Assembly (NCBI RefSeq): GCF_009937955.1
Contig: NZ_AP018439.1
Span: forward strand, 2,728,001 to 2,792,000
Direction of reading: 5' to 3'
From: Undibacterium sp. KW1
Lineage (GTDB): Bacteria > Pseudomonadota > Gammaproteobacteria > Burkholderiales > Burkholderiaceae_D
DNA length: 64,000 bases
The notes below the pieces were generated by a model. The model searched no databases, had not been told where the DNA came from, and saw nothing but the letters and a program-made list of their open reading frames with translations. Positions 29,921 through 39,613 of the stretch are shown piece after piece. Numbering within the stretch: position 1 is the first letter of the stretch; each line of letters opens with the position of its first letter. A program made the translations under genes and the position numbers.

Positions 29921-29948
29921 AAGGGCAAGAATTTCAATTCTTGCCCTT
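29921..29948. terminator. Bidirectional intrinsic terminator
   Basis: A 13-bp stem (29921-29933 with 29936-29948, AAGGGCAAGAATT and its complement) is preceded by A-rich sequence and followed by TTGTTTATTTT. It lies between the convergent def and pseudouridine synthase genes. Confidence 0.85.
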
Positions 29949-29970
29949 TGTTTATTTTGATGAACACAAA

Positions 29971-30717
29971 TTAAAACTGCTCATCTTCACGCAGATAGCG
30001 CCACTGGCCTTCTGGCAATTTACCCAGTTTGATCTTGCCTATGCGCACACGTTTGAGGCCTATGACTTTCAGGCCTACCATGTCACACATGCGCCTGATC
30101 TGGCGTTTCTTGCCTTCGCGCAGGATGAAGTTTAACTGGTCTTCATTTTGCCAGGTGACTTTGGCAGGCAGCAGTTTCTTGCCATCGAGTGACAGACCAT
30201 GATTCAGGCGGCGCAGGTCTGCATCGGGCAGGCGTCCGGGCTTGCTGTATTGCACACGCACCAGGTATTCCTTTTCCACCACCGTGGTTTCGCCTATCAG
30301 GTGCTTGGCGATGCGGCCATCCTGGGTCAATACCAGCAGGCCAACGGAATCAATATCCAGGCGGCCAGCGGGTACCAGGCTACGCAATTGGGTAGGGTGG
30401 AACTGGGTATCAACTTCATCTTCAACCCAGCGGTTTTCTGGCTTGATCAGGGCGATTGCAGGTGTGTAGCCATCTTCAGCCTGGCCGCTGACATAACCTA
30501 CCGGTTTGTTGATGAGTACTGTGACACGTTTCGATTGCTCGGCGGCGGCTTGTCTTTCCACTGTTACTTTTTGATGCGGGAGTACCTTACTGCCCAGTTC
30601 AGAGATGACTTTGCCATCAACCCTGACCCAGCCGCGCGCTATCCATTCGTCGGCCTCGCGGCGGGAGCAAAGGCCAAGTTCGGACATGCGTTTGGAGAGT
30701 CTTACAAGTTCAGTCAT
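29971..30717 (-). CDS. RsuA/RluB/E/F-family pseudouridine synthase
   Basis: A 248-residue pseudouridine synthase. An N-terminal S4 RNA-binding domain (VRLSKRMSELGLCSRREADE) precedes the catalytic domain, whose LVPAGRLDIDSVGLLVLTQD contains the catalytic Asp of the RLD motif. The C-terminal LREGKKRQIRRMCDMVGLKV is the family RQIRRM motif. The spacing and the INKPVGYVSGQAEDGY loop look nearest to RluF, which modifies 23S rRNA helix 69/74 positions, but RluB and RsuA cannot be excluded from sequence alone, so no symbol is given. Upstream of it is glnD, separated by an inverted repeat. Confidence 0.85.
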   Translation of the reverse strand: MTELVRLSKRMSELGLCSRREADEWIARGWVRVDGKVISELGSKVLPHQKVTVERQAAAEQSKRVTVLINKPVGYVSGQAEDGYTPAIALIKPENRWVEDEVDTQFHPTQLRSLVPAGRLDIDSVGLLVLTQDGRIAKHLIGETTVVEKEYLVRVQYSKPGRLPDADLRRLNHGLSLDGKKLLPAKVTWQNEDQLNFILREGKKRQIRRMCDMVGLKVIGLKRVRIGKIKLGKLPEGQWRYLREDEQF

Positions 30718-30734
30718 GATGCTTTTAGAGTAGT

Positions 30735-30765
30735 CTCGCCTGAGTCTGGTTGTGGGTCAGGCGAG
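30735..30765. repeat. Inverted repeat between glnD and the pseudouridine synthase gene
   Basis: Arms 30735-30743 and 30757-30765 (CTCGCCTGA and its complement) sit in the 87-bp gap downstream of glnD. There is no T-run on either side, so it is listed as an inverted repeat; it could be a weak terminator or mRNA 3' structure. Confidence 0.45.
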
Positions 30766-30804
30766 GGTGTTGATTATTCGGTTGTAATATTGCGTTGCCA
30801 GCGT

Positions 30805-33357
30805 TTAAATTCTGAGTGCATCCAGCAAGTCGGTTTCAAACTGTATCTGGCTACGCGCACCTTGCAAGGCCTGGCCATCGACGATGAAAACGTCTTCTAC
30901 CCTTTCGCCCAGGGTCATGATTTTGGCCGTATGCAAATTGATTTTATACTTAGTCAGGATATTTGCCACTGCATAGAGCAAGCCATTTCTGTCATTCGCA
31001 GAGATCGACAGTAAATAATACTGGCCACGGTCATCTGGTCGTAAATCGACTGTGGGCACGATAGGGAAAGTGCGTGACATGCGTGACAAGCGCCCCCGGT
31101 TAGGTGGGGAAAGGGGAGTCTGGCGTGTCAGTATCTCTGTCAGCTCATGTTCGATCAAATTAATGATGTCACGATAATTATTGGCAAAAGCCGGTTCTAT
31201 GACCAGGAAGGTATCAAGGGCATAGCCATTTTTGCTGGTATGAATTTTTGCATCGAGAATGCCAAAGTTCTTGCCGTCAAAATAATTGCAGATACGCGCA
31301 AACAGGTCGGGCTGGTCTTTGACATAGACTGTGATCTGCAAACCTTCGCCTATGGGTGAGAGGCGGCATTTCACCACGGGTGTCTGGCTGTCTATACGGT
31401 CATGCAGGGCGCGTGTTTGCCAGGCGATATCTGATGCATCATGGCGCAGGAAATAGGCGACATCCAGTTGTTGCCAGAATTTTTCATGTGCGTCAGGTGC
31501 CAGGCCGTACAGGCGCAAGGCTTTCAATGCATCTTCCTGGCGATTTTTTAATTCCCTGTCTTTGCTAGGCGCCTCTCCACCCAGTACCCGTAAAGCCATG
31601 CGGTACAGGTCTTCCAGTAGCTTGCCTTTCCACGCATTCCAGACCTTGGGGCTGGTGCCACGTATGTCGGACACCGTCAGCAAATACAGCGCCGTCAGGT
31701 GGCGTTCATCCTTGACGATGTTGGCAAAATTTTGTATCACGTCCGGGTCAGACAAGTCCTGCTTTTGCGCCACATGCGACATGGTCAGGTGATTCTGTAC
31801 CAGGAAAATAATCAGCTCGGTATTGGCTTTGCTGAGTCCATGGTCATAACAGAATTTTTTTGCATCAGCCATGCCAAGGATGGAGTGATCGCCGCCACGG
31901 CCCTTGGCAATATCATGGAACAAGGCCGCGATATACAAAACCCAGGGTTGATTAAAATTCGCCATCAATTGGCTGCAGAAAGGGTATTCGTGCGCATGCT
32001 CAGGCATGGTGAATCGACGCAAATTGCGCACCACCATGAGAATATGCTGATCCACCGTGTACGCATGAAACAAGTCATGCTGCATCTGGCCTATGATGCG
32101 GCGAAAGTTGGGCAGATAGCGTCCCAGAATACTCATCTGGTTCATGCGCCGCAGGGCATGGGTAATCCCTTGCGGCGACTGCAGGATTTGCAGGAACAGT
32201 GAGCGATTGAAAATATCGTGGCGGAATTCGGCATCGATCAGCAAACGTGCATGCCACAATGCACGCAAGGTCCTGGCCGTCATGCCCTTGAGTTCACCAT
32301 GCTTGGCCATCGCCAGAAATACTTCCAGTATGGTCGATGGATTTGCTTCAAACGTGTCATCCCTGGCGATATCAATGAAGCCATTCACTTCGTTGAAGTG
32401 CTCATTAATCGGGCGGGGCACAGAAGGCTGGGGGAACAATACTGCCTCTATGTTTTGCAGCAACACGGTATTGAGCTGCGTGACTGCCTTGGCGGCCCAG
32501 TAATAGCGCTGCATCAGGTATTCGCTGGCACGCCTCGATTCTGTGGTCTTGAAGCCAAAGGTTTCTGCTATTGGTGTCTGGACGTCGAAAATCAGACGAT
32601 CTTCACGGCGTCCTGCATAAATATGTAGCCGTATGCGTATATCTTTGAAGGCGCGCTCATTGCGCTTTAACTGGCGGGCCTCAATATCGGTGATCAGGCC
32701 GCGCTCTGCTAGCTCACGCCAGGAGTTGCCCAGATTGGCTGCCTTGGCTACCCACAGTATGACTTGCAAGTCCCTGAGTCCACCCGGGCTCTCTTTACAA
32801 TTGGGCTCCAGGCTATAGGGCGTATCTTCGTATTTGACATGGCGCTGTTGCAGTTCCAGCAGTTTTTCCTGAAAAAACTTCTGTGGATTCAAGGCCTCAG
32901 CATACCGTTGCTGCATTTCCTTGAATAATTTACGGCTGCCGGTAACCAGGCGTGCTTCCAGCAGGCTGGTTTGCACGGTGATGTCAGCTGCAGATTCCTG
33001 CAGACATTCATCAATGGTACGTATGCTGTGACCAATATCCAGGCCGATGTCCCAGAACAGCTGTACCAGTTTTTCCAGTTTGTCGCGCATGGCGGCGTCC
33101 GGCCTTTGCTGCAACAGTATCAACACATCAACGTCAGAGTAGGGGAAAAGCTCACCGCGTCCGTAACCACCTACAGCGACCAGCGCTGCCTCTTTCGGAA
33201 ACTCAAAGTGACGCCAGATTTTACTGAGTTGCTGATCGACATTGCGGCACAAATCATGCAGCAGTTGCTCTGCCTTATGATTTTCCTTGAACGCATTGAT
33301 GACGATCAGTTGCGCTGATTTCAGTTCTTCCTTGAAAGAGAGTGCCGGTGTCTGCAT
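30805..33357 (-). CDS. glnD: Protein-PII uridylyltransferase / uridylyl-removing enzyme
   Basis: An 850-residue sensor of glutamine status. The nucleotidyltransferase domain has GGYGRGELFPYSDVDVLILL with the catalytic Gly-Ser-like turn and two Asp (about 67-86). The central region contains the HD hydrolase domain, LFHDIAKGRGGDHS (about 470-490), which removes UMP. Two C-terminal ACT domains (around LQITVYVKDQPDLFARICNY and YLLSISANDRNGLLYAVANI) bind glutamine. It uridylylates GlnB/GlnK in low nitrogen, thereby controlling glutamine synthetase and nitrogen regulation. Length is close to E. coli GlnD (890). It lies 27 bp after map on the same strand, so they are likely co-transcribed. Confidence 0.95.
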   Translation of the reverse strand: MQTPALSFKEELKSAQLIVINAFKENHKAEQLLHDLCRNVDQQLSKIWRHFEFPKEAALVAVGGYGRGELFPYSDVDVLILLQQRPDAAMRDKLEKLVQLFWDIGLDIGHSIRTIDECLQESAADITVQTSLLEARLVTGSRKLFKEMQQRYAEALNPQKFFQEKLLELQQRHVKYEDTPYSLEPNCKESPGGLRDLQVILWVAKAANLGNSWRELAERGLITDIEARQLKRNERAFKDIRIRLHIYAGRREDRLIFDVQTPIAETFGFKTTESRRASEYLMQRYYWAAKAVTQLNTVLLQNIEAVLFPQPSVPRPINEHFNEVNGFIDIARDDTFEANPSTILEVFLAMAKHGELKGMTARTLRALWHARLLIDAEFRHDIFNRSLFLQILQSPQGITHALRRMNQMSILGRYLPNFRRIIGQMQHDLFHAYTVDQHILMVVRNLRRFTMPEHAHEYPFCSQLMANFNQPWVLYIAALFHDIAKGRGGDHSILGMADAKKFCYDHGLSKANTELIIFLVQNHLTMSHVAQKQDLSDPDVIQNFANIVKDERHLTALYLLTVSDIRGTSPKVWNAWKGKLLEDLYRMALRVLGGEAPSKDRELKNRQEDALKALRLYGLAPDAHEKFWQQLDVAYFLRHDASDIAWQTRALHDRIDSQTPVVKCRLSPIGEGLQITVYVKDQPDLFARICNYFDGKNFGILDAKIHTSKNGYALDTFLVIEPAFANNYRDIINLIEHELTEILTRQTPLSPPNRGRLSRMSRTFPIVPTVDLRPDDRGQYYLLSISANDRNGLLYAVANILTKYKINLHTAKIMTLGERVEDVFIVDGQALQGARSQIQFETDLLDALRI

Positions 33358-33384
33358 GTGACCAGGGTCTTAATCGAGTTTGAT

Positions 33385-34194
33385 TTAAGCGAGTTTGATG
33401 AAGTCCGGAAGAGGCGGATAGCCTGCCGACAAGGTCAGCACTTCATAACCGGTTTCAGTTACCAGCACAGTATGCTCCCATTGCGCTGACAAACTGCGGT
33501 CCTTGGTCTTGATGGTCCAGCCGTCCGGCATTTCCTTGATGTCGCGTCGGCCGGCATTGACCATGGGTTCTACCGTAAAAATCATGCCTGGCAAGAGTTT
33601 TTCCATGGTGCCGGGCTTGCCGTAATGCATGACTTGCGGTGCTTCATGGAATATCTTGCCTATGCCATGACCACAGAATTCACGCACTATGCTATAGCCC
33701 GCACGCTCAGCATGCTGCTGTATGACATGGCCGATGTCGCCGAGATGCGCACCTGGTTTGATTTTATCTATGCCCAGCCACATGCATTCATAAGTAATGG
33801 CATTCAGGCGCTTGGACAGGATGGATGGTTCGCCCAGCAGGAACATGCGGCTGGTGTCGCCATGATAGCCATTTTTGATGACGGTAATATCCAGATTGAC
33901 TGAGTCTCCGTCTTTCAAAACCTTGTCGCCGGGTATGCCGTGACAGATTACATCGTTGACCGATGTGCATATCGCTTTGGGATAAGGTGTATAACCTGGT
34001 GGGCAGTAATTCAGCGGGGCGGGGATGGTGCCTTGCACATTGGTCATGAATTCGTGGCACAAGCGGTCCAGTTCACCCGTTGTCACGCCAATTTTAACGA
34101 AAGGCGTGATGTAATCGAGAACTTCCGAAGCCAGTTTGCCAGCGATGCGCATGCCGGCGATATCTTCCGGCGTTTTGATAGTAATAGCTTCCAT
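33385..34194 (-). CDS. map: Type I methionine aminopeptidase
   Basis: A 269-residue metalloenzyme removing the initiator Met from nascent proteins. All five metal ligands of the pita-bread fold are visible: Asp in NLDITVIKNGYHGDTSRMF (two), His in GHGIGKIFHEAPQV (with the catalytic His), Glu in FTVEPMVN and Glu in WEHTVLVTE. GIPGDKVLKDGD and SVNDVICHGIP are family-typical. The divergent position relative to rpsB is a classic bacterial arrangement (map/rpsB back to back). Confidence 0.95.
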   Translation of the reverse strand: MEAITIKTPEDIAGMRIAGKLASEVLDYITPFVKIGVTTGELDRLCHEFMTNVQGTIPAPLNYCPPGYTPYPKAICTSVNDVICHGIPGDKVLKDGDSVNLDITVIKNGYHGDTSRMFLLGEPSILSKRLNAITYECMWLGIDKIKPGAHLGDIGHVIQQHAERAGYSIVREFCGHGIGKIFHEAPQVMHYGKPGTMEKLLPGMIFTVEPMVNAGRRDIKEMPDGWTIKTKDRSLSAQWEHTVLVTETGYEVLTLSAGYPPLPDFIKLA

Positions 34195-34589
34195 ACGTTT
34201 TCTTGTCGTTTACCAAGACTTGTATAGCGCGCAAATGGAGTAATCCTGGCAATTCTGTGCCAGGCAAGTCCAGGCTTGCTTATCCGCTACAGTCTTGGTT
34301 TGAGTAAAATTGCGAAAGTGTTGCAGAACCGGAATTATAGTCCATGAAGGGCGCTGCCGTATCGGGCCGACATCCTTGCGATATTATGCGACCGAAGACA
34401 GCACTTGAGGGAAATGCGATTTTCATAGTAGAATAGATGGTTAGCTTGTAGATGTATAGAAATGCGGTACTTGCTAATTAATATTTTATCAATCGAATCC
34501 GGTCGAAAAGGGTGTCTCGCAGCGCTTAATTATTGAGCCTGGACTGCTGAGATCACTGGCTGGATTCAAGACCTAACCCTGGAGTTATT
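34195..34589 (+). promoter_or_regulatory. map-rpsB divergent intergenic region with probable rpsB promoter and leader
   Basis: About 395 bp without a gene. A good sigma-70-like promoter for rpsB lies at TTGAGG (34405-34410), an 18-base spacer, and TAGAAT (34429-34434), predicting a start near 34441 and a leader of about 150 nt. In other bacteria S2 represses its own rpsB-tsf mRNA through a structured leader; a comparable structure may exist here, but I did not fold it. The map promoter must lie on the minus strand within the first half. Confidence 0.5.
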
Positions 34590-35336
34590 ATGTCTGTAAC
34601 AATGCGTGAAATGCTGGAAGCTGGTGTGCACTTTGGTCACCAAACCCGTTTTTGGAATCCAAAAATGGCACCGTACATCTTCGGTCATCGCAACAAGATT
34701 CATATCGTCAACCTGGAAAAAACACTGGCAATGTACCAGGACGCGATGAAGTACATCCGTCAATTGTCTTCCAATCGCGGCACAGTGTTGATGGTTGGCA
34801 CCAAGCGTCAATCCCGTGACATCATCGCAGCAGAAGCACAACGTGCTGGCATGCCTTTCGTTGATCAACGCTGGTTGGGTGGTATGTTGACTAACTTCAA
34901 AACAGTCAAAACATCTATCAAGCGCCTGAAAGACATGGAAGCTTCCATCGAAGACGGCTCTGTTGAGAAGCTATCCAAAAAAGAAGCCCTGATGTTCCAG
35001 CGCGAAATGATCAAGCTGCAAAAATCCATCGGTGGTATCAAGGATATGGGCGGCGTTCCTGATGCAATTTTCGTGGTCGATGTTGGTTACCACAAAGGTG
35101 CAATTACTGAAGCAGCGAAACTGGGTATCCCGGTTATCGGCGTGGTTGATACTAACCACTCCCCAGAAGGTGTTGCATACATCATCCCTGGTAATGATGA
35201 CTCCTCCAAAGCAATCGCTTTGTATGCTCGCGGTGTTGCCGATTCCATCCTGGAAGGCCGTGCAAACGCAGTGAACGAAGTTTTGGAAGCTGTTAAGCCA
35301 GGTTCTGATGAGTTTGTAGAAGTAGAACAAGCTTAA
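34590..35336 (+). CDS. rpsB: 30S ribosomal protein S2
   Basis: A 248-residue S2 protein ([20 protein letters not shown]). Signature segments include [36 protein letters not shown] and [36 protein letters not shown] is also family-typical. S2 joins late in 30S assembly and tethers S1. GGAG lies seven to nine bases upstream of the ATG. It is the first gene of the rpsB-tsf-pyrH-frr translation block, with an attenuator-like hairpin pair before tsf. Confidence 0.97.
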   Translation: MSVTMREMLEAGVHFGHQTRFWNPKMAPYIFGHRNKIHIVNLEKTLAMYQDAMKYIRQLSSNRGTVLMVGTKRQSRDIIAAEAQRAGMPFVDQRWLGGMLTNFKTVKTSIKRLKDMEASIEDGSVEKLSKKEALMFQREMIKLQKSIGGIKDMGGVPDAIFVVDVGYHKGAITEAAKLGIPVIGVVDTNHSPEGVAYIIPGNDDSSKAIALYARGVADSILEGRANAVNEVLEAVKPGSDEFVEVEQA

Positions 35337-35355
35337 TTGCCTGTTCTGGCACATG

Positions 35356-35419
35356 GTTTCAAGTCGCCGATGGTGGCTTGAAACAAAAAATGGGGCAACA
35401 GTCGTTCGCCCTTTTTTTT
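35356..35419 (+). terminator. Two tandem hairpins with T-run between rpsB and tsf (attenuator-like)
   Basis: Hairpin one pairs 35356-35363 with 35377-35384 (GTTTCAAG and its complement, plus inner pairs). Hairpin two pairs GGG and AAC around 35392-35399 with GTT and CCC at 35404-35411, imperfectly, and runs straight into eight T at 35412-35419. It is probably a partial terminator setting the S2 to EF-Ts ratio, since tsf follows within 55 bp and needs readthrough. Confidence 0.5.
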
Positions 35420-35473
35420 AAACAAAATTTGATATCGGTGTTTCTTTAAACACCTTTGAACTAGGAGAATGAC

Positions 35474-36355
35474 ATGGCGGCGATTACAGCAGCTTTGGTA
35501 GGTGCACTGCGCGCAAAAACAGATGCGCCAATGATGGAATGCAAAAAAGCGCTGACAGAAGCAGAAGGCGATATGGACCGTGCGGAAGAGATTCTGCGTG
35601 TAAAACTGGGTAGCAAAGCTTCCAAAGCATCCTCCCGTATTACTGCAGAAGGCGTTGTCGCATCCTATATCTCTGGTAATGTTGGTTCCCTGATCGAAGT
35701 TAACTGCGAAACAGACTTCGTGACCAAGAATGATGATTTCCTGGCGCTGGCTAATACTTGTGCAAAACTGATTGCTGAACACAATCCTGCTGATATTGCA
35801 GCTTTGGGTGCATTGCCACTGGATGGCAAAACAGTTGAAGAAGTGCGCGCAGCACTGGTTGGTAAAATCGGCGAAAACATGTCTTTCCGTCGTTTTGTCC
35901 GCTTTGACACAACTGCCAAACTGGTTTCTTACCTGCACGGCACACGTATCGGTGTGGTTGTCGAATTCGACGGCGCAGATGAGCAAGTTGGTAAAGACGT
36001 GGCAATGCATATCGCTGCGATGAAACCAGTATCCCTGTCTTCTGACCAGGTGCCTGCTGATCTGATCGAAAAAGAGCGCTCTGTAGCGGCTTTGAAAGCT
36101 GCAGAATCTGGCAAGCCAGCAGATATCGCTGAAAAAATGGTTGAAGGTTCCGTACAGAAATTCCTGAAAGAAGTTTCTTTGCTGAATCAGACATTCGTTA
36201 AGAATGACAAGCAAACAGTTGAACAGATGTTGAAATCTGTTAATACAACTGTTAAAGCATTCACCATGTTTGTTGTTGGTGAAGGCATTGAGAAGAAGCA
36301 AGATGACTTCGCCGCAGAAGTGGCTGCTCAAGTGGCTGCTGCAAAACAAGCGTAA
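35474..36355 (+). CDS. tsf: Elongation factor Ts
   Basis: A 293-residue guanine-nucleotide exchange factor for EF-Tu. The N-terminal UBA-like module reads [20 protein letters not shown] and [31 protein letters not shown] core sequence appears as [20 protein letters not shown], containing the TDFV motif that inserts into EF-Tu. The dimerisation and C-terminal modules ([20 protein letters not shown]) are intact. An AGGAG site lies a few bases before ATG 35474. A strong intrinsic terminator follows, separating tsf from pyrH. Confidence 0.97.
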   Translation: MAAITAALVGALRAKTDAPMMECKKALTEAEGDMDRAEEILRVKLGSKASKASSRITAEGVVASYISGNVGSLIEVNCETDFVTKNDDFLALANTCAKLIAEHNPADIAALGALPLDGKTVEEVRAALVGKIGENMSFRRFVRFDTTAKLVSYLHGTRIGVVVEFDGADEQVGKDVAMHIAAMKPVSLSSDQVPADLIEKERSVAALKAAESGKPADIAEKMVEGSVQKFLKEVSLLNQTFVKNDKQTVEQMLKSVNTTVKAFTMFVVGEGIEKKQDDFAAEVAAQVAAAKQA

Positions 36356-36365
36356 TTGGCGAAAT

Positions 36366-36396
36366 AAAAAAACGGGCCGAAAGGCCCGTTTTTTTA
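36366..36396 (+). terminator. Strong intrinsic terminator after tsf
   Basis: Stem AAACGGGCC paired with GGCCCGTTT around a GAAA tetraloop (36379-36382), preceded by A-run and followed by a T-run. It starts about 10 bp after the tsf stop and is symmetrical enough to work in both directions. Confidence 0.9.
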
Positions 36397-36612
36397 AATC
36401 CAGCGATTGTAAGTATTTGTGTCTGAGCATCAAATTTGTGTATTCAGGTGTAAATATGAGTGTGTGATAAGTGAGTGGTGCTCCATTTGCTTTGTGTATT
36501 GCCTGACCGGGCTAGTTTGCAAATCAAATGGTCATTGAAGAGCCTTATCCAGGTGACTTCATCCAGTACGCATTTCATATCAATTATTTAAACTACCAGA
36601 AGGAGTCCTATC

Positions 36613-37329
36613 ATGACAAAACCTGCTTACAAGCGTGTGCTCTTGAAGCTCTCTGGCGAAGCCCTGATGGGCGATGATCCGTTTGGCATTAACCGTGCGA
36701 CGATAGAGCGCATGGTGGCTGATGTGGCCGAAGTATCAAGAATGGGCGTTGAGTTGGCCATCGTTATCGGTGGTGGCAATATCTTCCGTGGCGTGGCACC
36801 TGGTGCACAAGGTATGGACAGGGCTACTGCAGACTATATGGGCATGTTGGCGACAGTCATGAATGCTCTGGCATTGTCAGATGCCATGCGCCAGGTAGGT
36901 CTGACTTCGCGCGTCATGTCAGCTATTGCCATCGACCAGGTTGTTGAACCTTATGTTCGCCCTAAAGCCTTGCAATATCTGGAGGAGGGTAAGGTCATCG
37001 TCTTTGCTGCAGGTACCGGCAATCCTTTCTTTACTACCGATACAGCAGCAGCTTTGCGCGGCTCGGAAATAGGCGCCGAAATCGTTCTGAAGGCGACCAA
37101 GGTTGATGGCGTTTATACCGCCGATCCTAAAAAAGATGCCACAGCGACACGTTATACAACGATTTCGTTCGACGAAGCTATTGCCCGCCATCTGCAAGTC
37201 ATGGATGCAACTGCGTTTGCTCTGTGCCGTGATCAAAAATTGCCTATCAAGGTATTTTCCATTATTAAACCGGGTGCATTGAAGAATGTCATTCTGGGGG
37301 CAGACGAAGGCACCTTAGTGCACGTATAA
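36613..37329 (+). CDS. pyrH: UMP kinase
   Basis: A 238-residue bacterial UMP kinase (amino acid kinase fold) phosphorylating UMP to UDP with ATP. Visible are [19 protein letters not shown] (phosphate-binding Lys/Gly region), [10 protein letters not shown] (UMP site), [20 protein letters not shown] and [35 protein letters not shown] is also typical. GAAGGAG sits upstream of the ATG. It is separated from tsf by a terminator, so it probably has its own promoter in the 36400-36600 gap. Confidence 0.97.
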   Translation: MTKPAYKRVLLKLSGEALMGDDPFGINRATIERMVADVAEVSRMGVELAIVIGGGNIFRGVAPGAQGMDRATADYMGMLATVMNALALSDAMRQVGLTSRVMSAIAIDQVVEPYVRPKALQYLEEGKVIVFAAGTGNPFFTTDTAAALRGSEIGAEIVLKATKVDGVYTADPKKDATATRYTTISFDEAIARHLQVMDATAFALCRDQKLPIKVFSIIKPGALKNVILGADEGTLVHV

Positions 37330-37360
37330 TCCTGCACTTCGGATTGTTTCATATTAATTC

Positions 37361-37394
37361 GGCAAGGAGCGCGGCCAGAGCCGCCGCTCTTGCC
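37361..37394 (+). promoter_or_regulatory. Large GC-rich hairpin upstream of frr
   Basis: Left arm 37361-37375 (GGCAAGGAGCGCGGC) pairs with 37380-37394 with one bulged G. It ends nine bases before the frr Shine-Dalgarno (CAGGAG). There is no T-run, so it could be an RNA processing site or a translational control structure between pyrH and frr. Confidence 0.45.
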
Positions 37395-37414
37395 CAGATG
37401 TACAGGAGAGCGCG

Positions 37415-37975
37415 ATGAGCGTAGCAGATATCAAAAAAAGTTCTGACCAGCGTATGCAAAAGTCCATCGAGACTTTAAAGGCTGATTTGTCAAAAGTACG
37501 CACTGGCCGTGCCCACACCGGCATTCTTGATCATGTCCAGGTTGATTATTACGGCACACCTACCCACATCACCCAGGTTGCCAATGTTACTTTGATCGAT
37601 GCGCGCACAATAGGTGTGCAGCCTTGGGAAAAGAAAATGTTGAATGCAATTGAAAAAGCGATTCGTGATGCCGATCTTGGCTTGAATCCATCTTCACAGG
37701 GTGAACTGATTCGTGTACCAACACCACCGCTGACTGAAGAGCGTCGCAAAGAAATGGTCAAGCTGGTCAAGACGGAAGGTGAGAGTGCCAAGATCGCTAT
37801 CCGCAATATTCGCCGCGACTCCAATGAGTCCCTGAAGAAGTTACTTAAAGAAAAAGAATGCTCTGAAGATGATGAACGTCGTGCGCAAGACGACATCCAG
37901 AAGCTGACAGACAAGTTTGTTGCAGAAGTGGATAAACTCCTGGCTGACAAAGAAAAAGAAGTGTTGACAGTTTAA
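37415..37975 (+). CDS. frr: Ribosome recycling factor
   Basis: A 186-residue tRNA-mimic factor that, with EF-G, splits post-termination ribosomes. It has the expected length and signature segments: [75 protein letters not shown] and IRNIRRDSN. The Shine-Dalgarno CAGGAG is well placed. Immediately follows pyrH, as in most proteobacteria. Confidence 0.97.
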   Translation: MSVADIKKSSDQRMQKSIETLKADLSKVRTGRAHTGILDHVQVDYYGTPTHITQVANVTLIDARTIGVQPWEKKMLNAIEKAIRDADLGLNPSSQGELIRVPTPPLTEERRKEMVKLVKTEGESAKIAIRNIRRDSNESLKKLLKEKECSEDDERRAQDDIQKLTDKFVAEVDKLLADKEKEVLTV

Positions 37976-38010
37976 GCCGTCTCCCGCGTATCAACACATT
38001 CTGGATTTAC

Positions 38011-38790
38011 ATGACCCATACAAGTTCCACCAAGGAAATTCCGGCAGTTGGCGCAATTCCTAAACATATAGCAATTATTATGGATGGCAATGGACGCTGG
38101 GCAACCAAGCGTTTTTTGCCACGAGTCGCCGGGCATGTAAAGGGCGTTGAGGCGGTCAGGGGCATCGTAGAAGCCTGTGCCCGCCGCGGTGTTTCTTACC
38201 TGACATTTTTTGCCTTCAGTTCAGAAAACTGGCGCCGGCCCGCTGAAGAGGTTTCGCTACTGATGCGTTTGTTTGTCACCGCTCTTGAAAAAGAAGTGGC
38301 GAAAATGCACGCCAACAATATACGTCTCAAGGTCGTTGGTGATCTCGCCAGATTTGATCCCCAACTGCAAAACATGATTTTGGCAGCAGAGCAAAAAACT
38401 GCCAACAATCAAGGCTTGACTGTGACTGTTTGTGCTAATTACGGTGGGCGCTGGGATATCATGCAGGCCGTGAACCGCCTGCAAAAAGAGCGTGCCGCTG
38501 CTGGACTGGCCGATCAGGAAATCACAGAAGATCAGCTTTCCGCCTATCTTTCAATGGCCTATGCGCCTGAGCCGGATTTGTTTATCCGTACCGGCGGCGA
38601 GACGCGCATTTCCAATTTTCTGCTCTGGCAACTGGCGTATAGTGAGTTGTATTTCACTGATACGTTCTGGCCTGACTTTGACGCAGCAGCTCTGGACTTG
38701 TCCATATCCTCGTATCAAAACCGCGAACGTCGCTTTGGGCGTACCAGCGCTCAGGTGTCTGAGCAATCTGCCCAGCAAGAAAGCAAGTAA
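38011..38790 (+). CDS. uppS: Undecaprenyl diphosphate synthase
   Basis: A 259-residue cis-prenyltransferase elongating FPP to C55 undecaprenyl-PP, the carrier for peptidoglycan and O-antigen. Conserved regions are [15 protein letters not shown] (catalytic Asp and phosphate-binding), [34 protein letters not shown] (region III), [20 protein letters not shown] and [12 protein letters not shown]. Full length. Its TAA overlaps the cdsA ATG (TAATG), so the two membrane-lipid genes are coupled. Confidence 0.96.
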   Translation: MTHTSSTKEIPAVGAIPKHIAIIMDGNGRWATKRFLPRVAGHVKGVEAVRGIVEACARRGVSYLTFFAFSSENWRRPAEEVSLLMRLFVTALEKEVAKMHANNIRLKVVGDLARFDPQLQNMILAAEQKTANNQGLTVTVCANYGGRWDIMQAVNRLQKERAAAGLADQEITEDQLSAYLSMAYAPEPDLFIRTGGETRISNFLLWQLAYSELYFTDTFWPDFDAAALDLSISSYQNRERRFGRTSAQVSEQSAQQESK

Positions 38791-39608
38791 TGCTTAAAAC
38801 CCGTGTCCTGACTGCTTTGGTTCTGCTGGCCATTTTGCTGCCAGTCCTGTATTCGGCCAATTTTTATGCTTTCTCTGTATTGGCGGTGGCTTTTTTTGCT
38901 GCTGCCATGTGGGAATGCCAACGCCTGTTCAAAAAACCTGGCCCCATCATCATGGCTGCGTTGTGGGTTGGTCTGCTGGTGTATTGCTTATTCCATCTGG
39001 CAGATTTTTCTCACCCCTTGCTGTTTGCGCTGAGCACGGCATTTTGGGCTTTAAGGTTAGTCCCCACGCTAGCCAGGGGCTTGCCGGAAACGCATAATTT
39101 TTCCAGTGGCATGCTGAGTACTTTGTATGGCATCAGTATTTTTGCCTGCTTCATCGCGATTGCGGTGTTCTTTCAGCGCTCACCGATGTATCTGTTTTCT
39201 GTTATGGCCATCGTCTGGATTGCTGATATTGGGGCCTATTTTTCTGGTAAAACTTTTGGCAAGCGCAAACTCGCACCCACAATTTCTCCGGGTAAATCGT
39301 GGGAAGGTGCTATCGGTGGTTGGATCTGCGTATTGCTATTGGCGGCAGCGACAAGCTTTATCCCTGCTTTGGAAAATACTTTCACTGCGCAATTAGTTGC
39401 CAGAAAAGGCTGGCTTATCTTTATTGGTGCCATGACTTTGATTACTGCGGCCAGCGTAGTGGGCGATCTGTTTGAATCTTCATTGAAACGCCGCGTCGGT
39501 ATGAAAGACAGTAGCAACCTCTTGCCCGGGCATGGTGGTGTACTCGACAGGATAGATGCGCTGATACCAGTGCTTCCCCTGGCAGCTCTAGTCGATTTGT
39601 GGCGATAA
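38790..39608 (+). CDS. cdsA: Phosphatidate cytidylyltransferase (CDP-diglyceride synthase)
   Basis: A 272-residue inner-membrane enzyme with about seven to eight transmembrane helices (for example [20 protein letters not shown] and [20 protein letters not shown]). It makes CDP-diacylglycerol from phosphatidic acid and CTP. The C-terminal CTP-transferase signature appears as [20 protein letters not shown], followed by [34 protein letters not shown] is the other typical catalytic stretch. Overlaps uppS at the start and dxr's possible GTG start at its end. Confidence 0.95.
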   Translation: MLKTRVLTALVLLAILLPVLYSANFYAFSVLAVAFFAAAMWECQRLFKKPGPIIMAALWVGLLVYCLFHLADFSHPLLFALSTAFWALRLVPTLARGLPETHNFSSGMLSTLYGISIFACFIAIAVFFQRSPMYLFSVMAIVWIADIGAYFSGKTFGKRKLAPTISPGKSWEGAIGGWICVLLLAAATSFIPALENTFTAQLVARKGWLIFIGAMTLITAASVVGDLFESSLKRRVGMKDSSNLLPGHGGVLDRIDALIPVLPLAALVDLWR

Positions 39609-39613
39609 AATAC

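Noticed and set aside
35333..36433. Long minus-strand frame under tsf
   Set aside because: Antisense of a certain EF-Ts gene, with an odd Phe/Cys-rich composition.
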